Source: Anastatus disparis (lineage: Eukaryota; Arthropoda; Insecta; Hymenoptera; Eupelmidae). Taken from it: a stretch of DNA of 64,000 nucleotides. Made by a program: the position numbers and the translations under genes. Shown here piece after piece: positions 25,774 through 36,880 of this stretch (within the stretch, counting starts at the first letter, position 1; each line of letters opens with the position of its first letter). Below the pieces are notes generated by a model. The model saw only the letters and a list, made by a program, of their open reading frames with translations. It was not told the origin of the DNA and ran no database searches. Where the stretch lies: the NCBI GenBank assembly GCA_017163975.1, contig JAFFSR010000227.1, forward strand, positions 3,844,001-3,908,000. Direction: 5' to 3'.

Positions 25774-25847
25774 GATCGCGGTAATGAAATAGATAAGACT
25801 TTAATTCTCCAATTTGGAGGTTTGGACTCAAATCCTGCCCAAATACC
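25774..25847 (+). repeat. degenerate tRNA-like relic (different family; tRNA-Arg-like shape)
   Basis: Starts GATCGCG, contains AGATAAGACT in the D-arm position, CTCCAATTTGGAG in the anticodon-arm position and GGACTCAAATCCTGCC as a B-box/T-arm match. The order and spacing fit a tRNA of about 74 nt. The frame GATCGCG...GATAAG...AAATCCTGCC resembles general eukaryotic tRNA-Arg sequence. The D-arm is disturbed and the acceptor ends no longer pair, so it is not a functional tRNA. It may be the head of an old tRNA-derived SINE unlike the eight-copy family. No tail or target duplication is clear. Confidence 0.4.
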
Positions 25848-26680
25848 TATATGATTATGTCCAAGACTATATCCTGTAAATTTGGGTTCGATTTGAATGC
25901 AAAAATAATCAATGATGCTCAAAATTATATTTTTGTAAGGGAACTGATTTGAATTACATAGCAATAATTTTATTCATCCATATTTAATTATACAGTATTG
26001 TGGTGTAAACATCATAAGTTTCTGGCTTGAAGTCATGTAATAAATAAAGAATTCAATTTTTTTGACTAATATAAATAAAAATTTTCAATACTACATCACA
26101 ATGTAAAACGGTAATGAGTCGTAATTAACTTTTTTAGATTGTAAACTGATAAAACATATTAGTCATTAATTAGCTCATTAAACGTTTTCTAATAATATTT
26201 ACCAATAAATGAAAAAGAAAAAGTATGAAATATTGAAAATCTTTGTAAACATAAAGAAAGAAGGAATGTTTAATCATGTCATATACCCATATACCTTTAT
26301 TTTATATAATTTGTCATTCTTAGAGAATACTCATGCAAAAGGAGAAGAAGTTAGGAGTAAGATTTAATTATACTAAAGCATAGTAGTGGCGCTCGTGCTG
26401 CTGCTACCACCCTCTTCTGCGGTAAAAGTATATCCTGTTGTGAACACAAGCTTGTTCGCTTTACCTTATGAAGACGTACACCGAGGAATATTCTCTCGAG
26501 TCACAGTTAATTAGTTCTCATAGTTTCTCTCGCGGGGATGCATATTCGACTGGAGCAAGAAAGAGACAGAGAGAGAGAGACACATCTTGTGCTTGATGAT
26601 GACAGCTGCGCAATTCGCTTGTTTTCACGTCACTTTATATTTGCCTTCTATATTTTATATATCTATATGTATACATATAA

Positions 26681-26706
26681 AATATATATATATATATATA
26701 TATATA
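26681..26706. repeat. (AT)n microsatellite
   Basis: About 13 perfect AT/TA dinucleotide units. Confidence 0.92.
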
Positions 26707-29484
26707 GTGAGCATTTAGCCTCGGGGCAGTTAGGCGAAATCCTTAACGTCGTTATCGTCGGAATCGATCTTAATTGGATAGTTAATGGCTTTTATCAAAT
26801 AAAGTGATATGCTCGTAATAATGTCTGTAAAATTTATTCGATTTTCCTTTCATTCATAAACGCTTGCTTATTTATTATCTATTTTATGGGGTGTAATATT
26901 TATACGTTGGAATAAGGTTTATATTAGATTATAAGAATTTATTTGTTTTCATGTATTTATCAATATTATCAACATTATGATCGATGTGGAAAACAACCAA
27001 CTCAATTATAGTTCCCTTTTTCATAATGATTTCAATGTTTTTTTCAATATGGAATATGAACACACCAATAAAAAGTTCATCAATTTAAAATATAAAAAAT
27101 GATAAATTTAAAATATGACTTTAACTTTTTTAAAAAATGCTGCATAAAACAATTTTAATAAAAAGGAAAAAATGCATGTATTGGTAGTTTAATAAACATT
27201 TTGCCATCGGCTATACCAGAAAAAAATCTGAATTTAGGTCATTAGAAATCTCAATTATAAAATCATTGAACTATTTCTTCTGTATCACTTCAAATTTTTT
27301 TTTGAATTAAAATACCTCATTAATAAAAGTAGATTGATATATCAAGCCATCATTATAATAGCTATTTGATATTCATATCCCATTTTCAAATTGGATTAAA
27401 ATTACATTAAAAATTTTTGAAAAATTTAATTAAAATAAATGAATATCATATTTTGCATTAATATATATATACATATTTTCTAAAGTTTCTATTGTTGACA
27501 AGTAAATTTTTTCTAAAAGCACAATGAAAAGAGGGTGAATGAATTCGTTGATAATATAAAAGTGTATATGTATATATATTTCAAAAAGTCTGTACTAGAA
27601 GTTGCTTTTGGATTTTTGCCTCAACTAATGAGACCTGAATTTTTAGTTTTCTACACGTGCATACAAAAGGTATACCGTAAAATTCGGTCGCTAAGAAATT
27701 CGTAAAATCGTATAAAGAAAGAATAAGGCAAGAATAAAGGGGTAAGAGAAAACGAGAGGGAAAACTTAACTAACCGCGTTTTATTCTTGAAAACCTTAAT
27801 AGAAAAGAACTTCCCTCTTGCGCGGGATAAGAATTTCAATTCGAGCAAGCATACGATTCCAAGAGAGACTTTTTCTAAGAGGAAAATTCCAAGCTGAAGG
27901 GTAGTAGGGATTCGTAATGCCTCCTTCATGATTTTTTTCTTTTTTTTTTCATTTATTTGTTAAGAAAAGACAAGTAGGAAAGCTTTTTTTATTTTTAAAA
28001 AGCTCCATTTTTCATTATTAATTACTAGGTAAAATGCTATTGTTTAGTAAGCAAGAAGCATAATCATTTTTTTATTTTCAAAATTTGAGTGGTTTTCCTT
28101 CTTTTTATTTATTAAAAAAATTTTTTTTTTCAAAGTATAAGACTTATTATAAGCAATGTTAGTAATAATAGAATATTATGCTTGCAGAAATAATAAAGCT
28201 ATACCATGTAAATGAGGTAACAAGATTTTCGTATGATTTGAATTAACGACAAAAAATACAATAGCTTTTATTCACAAAGTCATGCAAATATATAACGTGA
28301 TCAATGACGCATAGTTGTCAAATAAAATATGCAGTTATTATTAAAAAATATTCGACTATTTCATATACATATTTAAAAAGCAAAAAGAAGATAAAATTTT
28401 TTTAATCAAAAGAAAAATTTAACAGAATAAAAAAGAATTTCCATATTTTTATGCTCTTTGTGTTTATAAGCGAATATTTATAACGAGGATACATATCTAG
28501 TTTCGTCAAATATTTATTTCATATTTTTAATAAACCCTTTTCTATTTATTTTAGATTGTAACAACAGATTTTTGCGATTATTAGCATGAATCCGATCGAT
28601 GTGAAAACTTTAACAAAAATCCTAGCGTAAAGCACAAAACGATAATACAAAATTTTTTAGATACAACATATTTCTTTCTCCCTTTTTCTCTTTCTCTCTC
28701 TCCGATCAAAGCTTCAGCGCCTACAACAAAAAAAAATGACACTACAGATACGAGAGTAAAGCATGGAAACAGCAAAAAAAAATAAATAAAATAAAATAAA
28801 AAAATAAAAGGTTCAGAAAATAGAGGCGTGTGGAATTGGCAAGTTGCGCTTTTTATTTCTATCCGAGCGCCTATATATACGTTTCGAGAAGAAAAAAAAA
28901 ATTCCTATACCGCTTAAACCGAACAAATCCAATTTACAATATAACGAATCCTTCACGCCACGTACCGTGTAAATTTTTTTCAAGGATTTTTGGTTTATGA
29001 TCTGTGTTTAGTTTAATTCATCGGTGTACATAAGAAATTATGAGATTTTAAAACATCAAGTTATTTAACGAATAATTTAAGAATATTCATAAAGAGAATA
29101 AATGATACTGTTTTAATTATATTTACTTCACGGATGTATTTAAATGCAATAATGTCTCCATTCAAATTTTATTAATCGAGGATAACTTTGTAGAAATGTT
29201 ATGCAGAGTCTTATAAGGAATACTACATTAATCACTTGCTTTGATTTTAAAGCATTACTGCGCTGCTCTGGTGCTAGTGCAATAATTCCATTAAGTTAAA
29301 TTTGCAACTTTAAACGTTCTTAACTTTTTTATAATATCATCTAGTTTACAAACTTCTAATTGATAAGAGAATCTCGTATGATTTTCCACGTGCTGAGAGA
29401 TCTAACTTGGTTTAAATTGTTTCTAATATCCTAGACATTATAAAATTTAAATCGAGATCCTTCTTTTCTTCGATCTTTGTGTTT

Positions 29485-29506
29485 TTGATCATCACTTGAT
29501 CATCAT
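29485..29506. repeat. tandem 11-bp duplication
   Basis: TTGATCATCAC followed directly by TTGATCATCAT, each containing the palindrome TGATCA. Confidence 0.6.
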
Positions 29507-29513
29507 GTTTTGA

Positions 29514-29831
29514 TATGATTCAGGATTATTTTTATTATATTTTATTGTGTTTGGAATTGAGGTATATGCAGTTCGATCTGAGCAAGCTCATAAGAACCAA
29601 CACAATGCAACTCTTTTCACCTTCGCGTCCAAATTAAATGTAATTAGCTTGGCTGATTCTTAGCAATGGAAGACTTTAGTCGGCACACGAAAATACTCTG
29701 TAGACAAGAAAAAAGTCCTCAATTATTAACAGACGAAGGTGATAGTATGTGAAATTTTTTTCAATATGTTATCAATAAAGACCAAATTGTGTTGGAATCT
29801 GATCTTGATGATTGATCGTTTTTTCTCTTGA
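29514..29831 (+). pseudogene. stop-poor, coding-like segment, possible decayed reading frame
   Basis: One plus-strand frame (codons from 29514) has only two internal stops (TAG 29661, TAA 29727) before TGA at 29829-29831. That is 106 codons where the local AT content would predict several more stops. Parts read like protein: EVYAVRSEQAHKNQHNATLF, then ADS, stop, QWKTLVGTRKYSVDKKKVLN. The segment is less AT-rich than its surroundings, and two neighbouring frames up to about 30170 are also moderately open. I recognise no family. It may be a relic of a transposon or gene, or just a compositional pocket. Confidence 0.18.
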
Positions 29832-32800
29832 GCCACCTTCGCTTAATTGCACATTCAAAACATTAGGTATAGCAAAAGTCGCTGTAGTTTTTGTCGTTCA
29901 CTGTGCATTTTTAGTGAGGTTTAGTTTTTTAAGATTTAGGATTCGAGAGTAAAATATTTTATCCTATTCAAGTCGCTAGGGGTTCAAAAATTTGAAAGTT
30001 TATCGTCTATGGTTCACAAGAAACTTCAAGCTCTGTAGCTCCAAATGTTAACCTTGCACAAGTTTATACAATGGAGGCAATACTACAGAGATTTAACTGC
30101 AGCAATACTTGTTTTCATTTCAATTCTTTTTCTTTGTTTGGAGTCTAAAGAACCCCACGTAACATTTACGCAAATATTATGAGGTGAGACCTTAACGGGT
30201 AAAAGGAAAACAAAGATGATTAATAAGATCGCTTATTTTATTGAATACATATTTTAAAATAGTGTTAGCATTTCTTTTTTTTTTTAATTGAATTCACTCA
30301 AAAAATAAACTACACTTTTACGTTTAAAGTTTTTCCTTATGAAGAAAGTTAATTTTTCTATTACAGTGATGATAGAAAATAAGTTGAATAAATACTTTGC
30401 GTAACTGAATTTGATGAATTTTAAAAAAATATGTGAAGTATTCTCATGAAAATTAATAAACGAGTAAGAATATTTAAAATGCCAATGTAAAAAAGTAATC
30501 CGGCACTGTTCATGAAAATTCATGAATATATCCAATAAAACGTTTATTCTTCAAGTTTTTCATAGTTTTGCCAACTGCGAGCGTCAAGATAAAAATACAA
30601 TTTCAGTGGAAAGAAAACGAGATTCAAACAATGAAAAGCAAATAGATGAACAAAAACTGAAATTATTTTCACTTCCGTAAAGTCTCCGTTTAAATTCTAA
30701 TTTTTTAACAATTTAACGGTCGGAAAAGATAATATTATCTTGAATTTACAATCAGCCAAACGAACGATCTTTCAGCAATGTATCAAAGCGCATCATTAAT
30801 TTATTATCACGTTGAATAGTAAAAGCTGCAATAATTATTCCAATCATGAATATGAAATTTTGAATATAAGAAAAACGAGTAAAAATTAATGTTTGCAATA
30901 AAAAAATCCTGAAGATAGAAATTGTGATCTACATTTTCTTAAGTTTGTGGGTACTAGAAACCATCAAGACCTAATCAAATCAACGGATGCATGAAACACA
31001 TAAGGAGGTTACTTTTTTAATCACTTTTAATAAATAAATTAAAAATAATCATTCTATATTGTATTTTAATATAAATAAAGCAACATTAAATTAAGTAATG
31101 CAATAAATAAAAGTATATAACGAAAAGCTTTTAAAGAATTATACACTCGCAATTCATCGACTGTTCATTTTTCATAGCCATTTAAAATAATCCTGAATTT
31201 TAATCTCAAGTATATAATACAGAGTATATATCGACATTTACTCATTTTACGGTCTGCCGAGTCCATCTCCTCTCCTTGCTTCATTTCAAAGTGTCTGCCA
31301 ATCATCCACGGTTAGAAATAAAATAACGAGCTATTTAAATTTTTAATCTGCGCTCATAAAAGATAAAGAAAGAACAAAATAAAAGAAGCAGAAGAAGAAG
31401 AGAGAGAAATAGAAGTGAGGTTAAGAAGAAAAATCGAGCACTCAGCTTGAATCAAAGAGAAGAGTTATATCATTCAAAATTCAAGAGCAACGTTCTCAGC
31501 CCAACATTCGAGATAATTGACAGAATAAAACGTAGAAATTTTAATTACCGCGTACTACACACACTCGTCTCTTTAACGAAAAAAAAGAAGAAGAAGAAAA
31601 AGAAAAATTGCATATATAAAAACGTTAATCAACAATTAGAATATATACGAGAGAAATATATTCATTTTTTACTTTATATTTTTCTTCTTTCAGTATATAC
31701 CAAAAGAAAATAAAACGCGCAAGACTTTTGCGAGCGTTAGCAAGAGCATTTGTAAATTTAAAGCCTAGTTTATCGAGGCAGTTTATAATTAAATATTATT
31801 TTATTCTTCTTGCGCTCCTTTCATTTCTGACTGGTCTCAAAGGAATAATAAAATAAAATGTATATATAGCACAATGCATGCTATAAAAGGACGAGTAAAA
31901 TAAAAGAAAGAAAGAGAGAAGTTGAAGCTTTATACTTATGCAAATGTTCTTGAATTACGTTTGCTTTTGTACCGAGTCACTCGAAAACGAAAATAATTTG
32001 TTTTTTTTTTCTTTCGTCTTCTTCTTCTTCTTCTTTTTCGTTCATGCAAATAAACGTTTCATCCATGCTAGACGTATAGGGTATGACTAAGGGTTCTATA
32101 ATGTGCTGTAATAACGTTGTATTTTAAGATTAAACGTTACACTGCAACAGGTGAATGGATTATGTATAAGTAGCTTTTGAGATATTAACGATCAGAAAAG
32201 ATCAAGCAAGAAAAAAATTTAATGCAGTTTTTGCGAAAAAATTTCAAAATAACTTTTCGAATATTTGTAGGGATTAAAAATTTGAATATACACGAGAAAG
32301 TCAAGAATGAAGTAAAATATTTCTTTTGATCTGTAACGTGACGAATTAAATAATTAAAAAAAAACATGTAGCATTAAATTTTTCATTAACTTTGTTTATT
32401 TAAAGGTTATACATTACTGTCATTGATCATTAAATAAGCATAATTTCAAGAATTTATTGTACTTTTTCATTTATTACCTAAAATCTATTAAAAAATATAT
32501 TTCCTTTTTTATTACTTTAAGTTTGACGTAGTCTGCTTCTTGATGTTTACAAAAACCTAAATTTTAAATGAATAATAAATATTATTTCTTGAAGTTAGGA
32601 ATCACAGAATAAATTAAACTCTTTTATTCAGATGAATTTCGAACGATAAGTATCTAATTGTAATTTAAATCAACTATGATAATATCTAAACACTAAAAGG
32701 AACGTACACCTTTCAATATTTACAAAATAAAATTGAATTTGCTACCTATCACGCTATTAAAAAAAATACGGCTACGCTTAACTGATCAATAAAGATTTTT

Positions 32801-34219
32801 ATCAATTCAAATAATTTTAAATATTATAAATATACGTTTTATCTTTAGTTTTTTTTTTTCAATAAAATTGGTAATATTATGCATTACATTTTCGAAAAAT
32901 CAATGGCCTATACAAAATGTTTTTATTTTTCAAAATTTGATATTTGGATTTAAAAAAATTTTAATATTTTTGTAGCATTGTACGATCCAAATCTGTCCTA
33001 TAAACATGCTTATCTTCAAATAAAATATGACATGCTCACAATGAAACACGAATTTCAAATTTTGAGCAAAAAAAATACTTTTTACCAAAATATTATGATC
33101 CGTTCATTTTTGAAAATTTATTGTAAAATATTTTGCAATTTTACATAGGGCAAAAAAAAAAAATATTCATACAAAATTAATTACTACGATCACAAGTAAA
33201 ACTACAAACAACAAAAAAAAAGAAAATATACTTTTCAGTTGTAGATTTATCTTAATTAATTTCTTTTTTTCTCACTCTCTTTTTTTTCTTTGGCATAATT
33301 ACCTTCGCAGTTTTAACCTTACACTTTTTAAATATTAAATTTAAAATTTTATGAATTTTCAATTTTGTTACATTTTGCGCTCAAATTTTTCATATATACA
33401 AATAAGAAATGTTTATCATAATCCACTAAAAACATTTATGAGCAGTTTTAGCTGTTTTCTTTTAAATTCTTTTGCGAAATAACATCATCATAATTATCAA
33501 GATCAAAAGTAAACAGTAAGTTCAGTTGAACTTGCGTAGCGCGCATATGCATCGTAAACTACGGCAACTCATACTGCGACAGTCGATGAAGTTCAAGCGT
33601 ATTCATATCACAGTTTTGACTTCCCTTTTTACATTTTTTATTTTGAAAATCCCAAATTTCCTACAAAATAAAAATATGTATTAAATCAGGTTCCTTAAAG
33701 CTCATGATGTAATAAATTTCATGTTAGAAGATGTCGAATATGAGTGTGAAATTTTATAAAGGAATTCTTATTTTGGAAAGACATGACGCATACAAAATTT
33801 TCGCACTCTCATGCACTTACAAAAATTCATATAAAAATATCATTTTTTAGATTCAAAAGCACTGAAAATGTAAAAATCCATTGAAATTTCGAATTCCACA
33901 TCCGTCATCGTCATAATACCTTCCCTTTGAAAAAGCAAAAAATAAGTGACAAATTTATTTCAGGTATTTTCATAATAAATATTTAAATAAAAACCTCTCT
34001 TACATTTTAAAATTACAAATTTCAATTATATTTTTACTTTTTTAGTGTCTAATACCTTTTTTCTATTAAATTAACAAACTATACAACAAAGATTTTAAAT
34101 AAAGTTTCATGCACACTCAAACAGTGTACCAATTTTTTTCCTCCAACTTCCTCAAGATAAATTCGACTTATTACGGACATAAAAAAGGGTCATATTTCCT
34201 TTGAACGTTCCTCGTCCAT
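29832..34219. other. AT-rich noncoding DNA
   Basis: A lower-AT pocket continues to about 30170. A GAA-rich tract lies near 31390-31400 and an AAG-rich tract near 31582-31606. A (CTT)n tract is at 32018-32037. A small G+C-richer patch at 33520-33600 has TTGAACTT and AAGTTCAA in inverted orientation. Nothing gene-like is supported. Confidence 0.45.
32018..32037. repeat. (CTT)n microsatellite
   Basis: About six tandem CTT units within a pyrimidine-rich block. Confidence 0.85.
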
Positions 34220-34335
34220 ATGGCTTATCTGAACCTTCTAACGACAGAGACGAAGCGACTGCGATCAACAATTCGCAAAGCGTGCAAATCCTCCGTGTCG
34301 TATAATTGCGAACAATTAGCGCGGCATTTTGAATC
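34220..34335 (+). CDS. candidate initial coding exon, unknown product
   Basis: In a G+C-richer island (about 34190-34400), an ATG at 34220 opens a frame beginning MAYLNLLTTETKRLRSTIRK and continuing to ...CEQLARHFES before TAA at 34337. A good splice donor (ATC|GTAAGC) occurs at 34335/34336, one base before that stop, so the exon could splice out before it. Codon composition is far less AT-rich than the neighbourhood and the peptide is basic and balanced. An in-frame TGA sits just upstream of the ATG. I recognise no domain and cannot identify the next exon. Alternatives are a 39-residue small ORF, a relic of a mobile-element gene, or chance. Confidence 0.25.
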
Positions 34336-35698
34336 GTAAGCGAGAGTAATTAACATCGTCCTCGCTATGCATTTAAGACGCGCGTTATAAGAGTTATCTA
34401 TAACGTGTAAGCAGTAATGTTGATACTATAGAAATTTACGATAGTCGCGCTTGTGTATATAAGAATTATAAGATTTAAAAAAGATAATTATGCTGATTGT
34501 CGTTTTAACAAAGAGCTGTTTAACTTGGTTAATGAATATGAATAGCTTTTAAAAAAAAAAAGTTACTTCGCTTATTCTTGCGAAACTGAAAATGGTTTTT
34601 TTTTATAAAAAGTAAAAAGGCATTACTTTAGTTAAAAAAGCAGATTTAGGATAGTGAGTTGAGATAGTATTAAAAATGCAAAAAGTTGGAGAACTAAAGG
34701 AAAACTAAGAAAAATATTTTGTTTTCCATGCTACGCAATAAAAAATTATGGTTAAAAAAATGCAATTAAAGTTTAAGTAAAAGAGGCATCAAAGTACCAG
34801 TTCTACGTTTTTTTTTTGAGTTTACGTTTTTTTTTCGCAGACTTCAGCTTCTGTTTTATCAGTCGTACTATAAAAGTAAGAAGATTAAACCTTTTTGACC
34901 TTTACTCTTTTACAATGGAATTTACGAGGGACTTCAAAGTACTGTTTTATTTAGAGCATCTTCTTTAACTTTGTAATTTATCACCAGTTTTCTCATTCAA
35001 TTCACAGTTCTAAAGTATATTGAAGTCATTTTCATTTGAAATTAAAATAGTCATTAAAAATGTAAGAAAAAAAACTTTTTCTTTTTTTTTATGACTTAAA
35101 AAAAAAATATTTTTCCTCTGAATATGCACTTCTAGCATGGTTTTACAAAATATATAAAAAAAAATGTAAGATGTAGGTATTACATGAAAGACCTTTTTGA
35201 CTTCAAAGTAATGCATGTAACGTGAAATATTTAGTACACGAGAATATAGTAACATGTACTTATTTTTTTTTTTTCTTTAAAACATTAAGCTTTAAAGCCT
35301 CATATGCATGTTACTTTTTTTTATCTATAAGCAAATGAATTATTAATTTATGTTTTTAATGTACACACATTTGATCTTCCATTTTGGTAAATATTGTTTA
35401 AATATTGATTTTTAAAAAATACATCGAAAAAAATTTTTATATTTAAATTTGTTTTTAAAAATACATTTAAAGTGTATAAATTTAAATTTCGTTGATAAAA
35501 TTCCTGTCAGTTTGTATTTTACGAATTTTTGACGTAGGTATAATTTTTTAAAATAATCGTTTAAGATAATACTAACTTAAATTCATTAACAAAATTAGAA
35601 TTTCATCTTTAGTTATATTGTGTATCTCCCGATAATTCCAAGAAGTAAGTCGATTTGAAAACTTAACATTTCAATCGTGATGTTAAATACAGAAATCG
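34336..35698. other. AT-rich noncoding DNA
   Basis: The CpG-containing island persists to about 34450, then A/T homopolymer-rich sequence follows. No gene is seen. The minus-strand frame 35010-35255 is Phe/Ile/Lys-rich and not credible. Confidence 0.45.
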
Positions 35699-35902
35699 AG
35701 AGAGACGTCAGTGGATCAGTCGATAGAGCGATGGATTCGTAATCTCGAGGTCCCGAGTTCGAATCCGGCTCTCGGCCGATTTATACAAGCACCAATGTAC
35801 ATTACATGTGCTTTGTTCATAAATACACTGACGACCTCCGTCGCTAATTAGCATTGCAATGATAGCTGAAATACAGCGACGTTAAATAAAGTAAACAAAA
35901 AA
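35699..35902 (+). mobile_element. tRNA-derived SINE, copy 5
   Basis: Plus-strand copy. The head is altered at the 5' end (GAGAGACGTCAGTG) and in the A box (TGGATCAGTCGA), with pseudo-anticodon CGT and a recognisable B box near 35756-35767. The linker after the T-arm is shorter than in copies 2 and 4. The body contains AGCTGAAATACAGC, shared only with copy 6, so these two form a subfamily. The 3' stem CGTCGCT/AGCGACG is intact, and the segment CACTGACGACCTC (35826-35838) still pairs with ACGTCAGTG at the 5' end. The tail is TTAAATAAAGTAAAC plus A's. No clear target duplication is seen. Confidence 0.9.
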
Positions 35903-35974
35903 TATTTGTTTTGGCATTTAAAATTTGTTTTTTGGTGTAAAATATTTATTATATATTAAAATTTTTTTTTTTTT
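35903..35974. other. AT-rich spacer with poly-T tract
   Basis: A short AT-rich spacer with a long T run just before the repeat cluster. No other feature. Confidence 0.5.
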
Positions 35975-36611
35975 CTGCTGATAGCAAACCGATTTTTAAA
36001 GGTTATTATAAATCTAACTAATTTCCGGCTGCGTAGCGGCTGCCTAATCTAGGTCAATTCAATTTATAAAAAATTAATGTGTGTTCAATTGTTAACTGTT
36101 TATTTGGTCTGTGATTGGTTGAAAAAGTTAACGGGATGTCGGAGTTGTTGGAATCGATTTTTGCTTTTTTTATTTTATTGATTTATTGATCTTTTTAAAT
36201 TCATTATTTAAACAAATATAATGACTTAAAAGGACTAAAGCTATGTTGATACAATAATTTTTATTAAAATAAAAATTCAGTTGAGCTTGTTATTTTCTTA
36301 TAAACTTTGAATGAAATTTAGATATCAAGTTTGATAAACCTAACCTCAAAATACTACACATCAAAAGTTTGCTTATAACTTTTTATGTATGGTGTTTTAA
36401 TGAATTCCTCAACTTGACCGCACTCGGGATTAATCTTACACATTTTCTTACTGTGGCGAAAGAACTTGATTTGACTGTTTATTCATAAACTTTGAATAAA
36501 AATATTATTAAAAGAGGAGGGGGAACTCCGACATGCCGTTAAGGTATAGTTGCAATATTTTAATTTCTATTGACAGCATAGAGCCGATTTTTAAGAGTTA
36601 TGTTAAAATCT
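35975..36611. repeat. nested direct/inverted repeat cluster
   Basis: Three paired motifs lie in order. (a) CTGCTGATAGCA..CCGATTTTTAAAG at 35975-36015 recurs in the same orientation at 36567-36611, with CCGATTTTTAA fully conserved. (b) TTAACGGGATGTCGGAGTT (36128-36146) has an inverted partner at 36524-36542, 18 of 19 complementary. (c) TAAACTTTGAAT occurs at 36301-36312 and 36486-36497. No coding frame runs between them. The arrangement suggests an old non-autonomous transposon or the remains of two overlapping copies. Direct repeats about 590 bp apart could also be very degraded terminal repeats. Confidence 0.5.
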
Positions 36612-36699
36612 CATTCCTTCGAATTCAGATTGAGGAGATATTCAATATTAATTACAACGAAATATTTATTTGAAAAAATAACATTCACTAGAAAATATA

Positions 36700-36771
36700 T
36701 TTTTTTACACAGGGCGAAGTAAGTCCCAGCGAAAAGTAAGGTACCCACTGTACGATGCCTGTGTAAAAAAA
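36700..36771. repeat. 72-bp element with perfect 14-bp inverted repeats
   Basis: TTTTTTTACACAGG (36700-36713) and CCTGTGTAAAAAAA (36758-36771) are exact complements. The 44-nt interior contains a tandem near-duplication (GCGAAGTAAGTCCCA, then GCGAAAAGTAAGGTACCCA). The interior is much G+C-richer than the flanks. It could be a tiny MITE, the end of a larger element shared with the adjacent foldback, or a structured RNA stem. Confidence 0.6.
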
Positions 36772-36782
36772 TCGTATATTAC

Positions 36783-36858
36783 GGGAGTAAATGAAAAATC
36801 CCTTAAATCGTATGTTTTATTTAACATACGATTTAAGACATTTTTCGTTTTTACTCCC
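36783..36858. mobile_element. foldback element with 34-36-bp arms
   Basis: The arms 36783-36816 and 36823-36858 pair around a 6-nt loop (TTATTT). The inner 14 bp (TTAAATCGTATGTT with AACATACGATTTAA) are perfect. The outer end GGGAGTAAA pairs with TTTACTCCC, with a 2-nt bulge and two mismatches between. Weaker complementarity (GTATATTA/TAATATAC) extends to about 36768-36880. It lies 11 bp from the 72-bp inverted-repeat element, so the two may be parts of one non-autonomous DNA transposon. Confidence 0.7.
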
Positions 36859-36880
36859 TAGGTGAATAATATACTATTTA

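Larger units (their letters stand above)
25848..29513. other. AT-rich noncoding DNA with microsatellites
   Basis: Holds a short GA tract near 26565-26580, an (AT)n tract at 26681-26706 and a CT tract near 28689-28702. A tandem 11-bp pair (TTGATCATCAC/TTGATCATCAT) lies at 29485-29506. No gene is recognised. Frames at 26538-26807 and 27651-27929 include or border these tracts and look non-coding. Confidence 0.45.

Noticed and set aside
35975..36611. LTR retrotransposon flanked by direct repeats
   Set aside because: Only about 40 bp are repeated, with no TG..CA ends, primer-binding site or coding interior.
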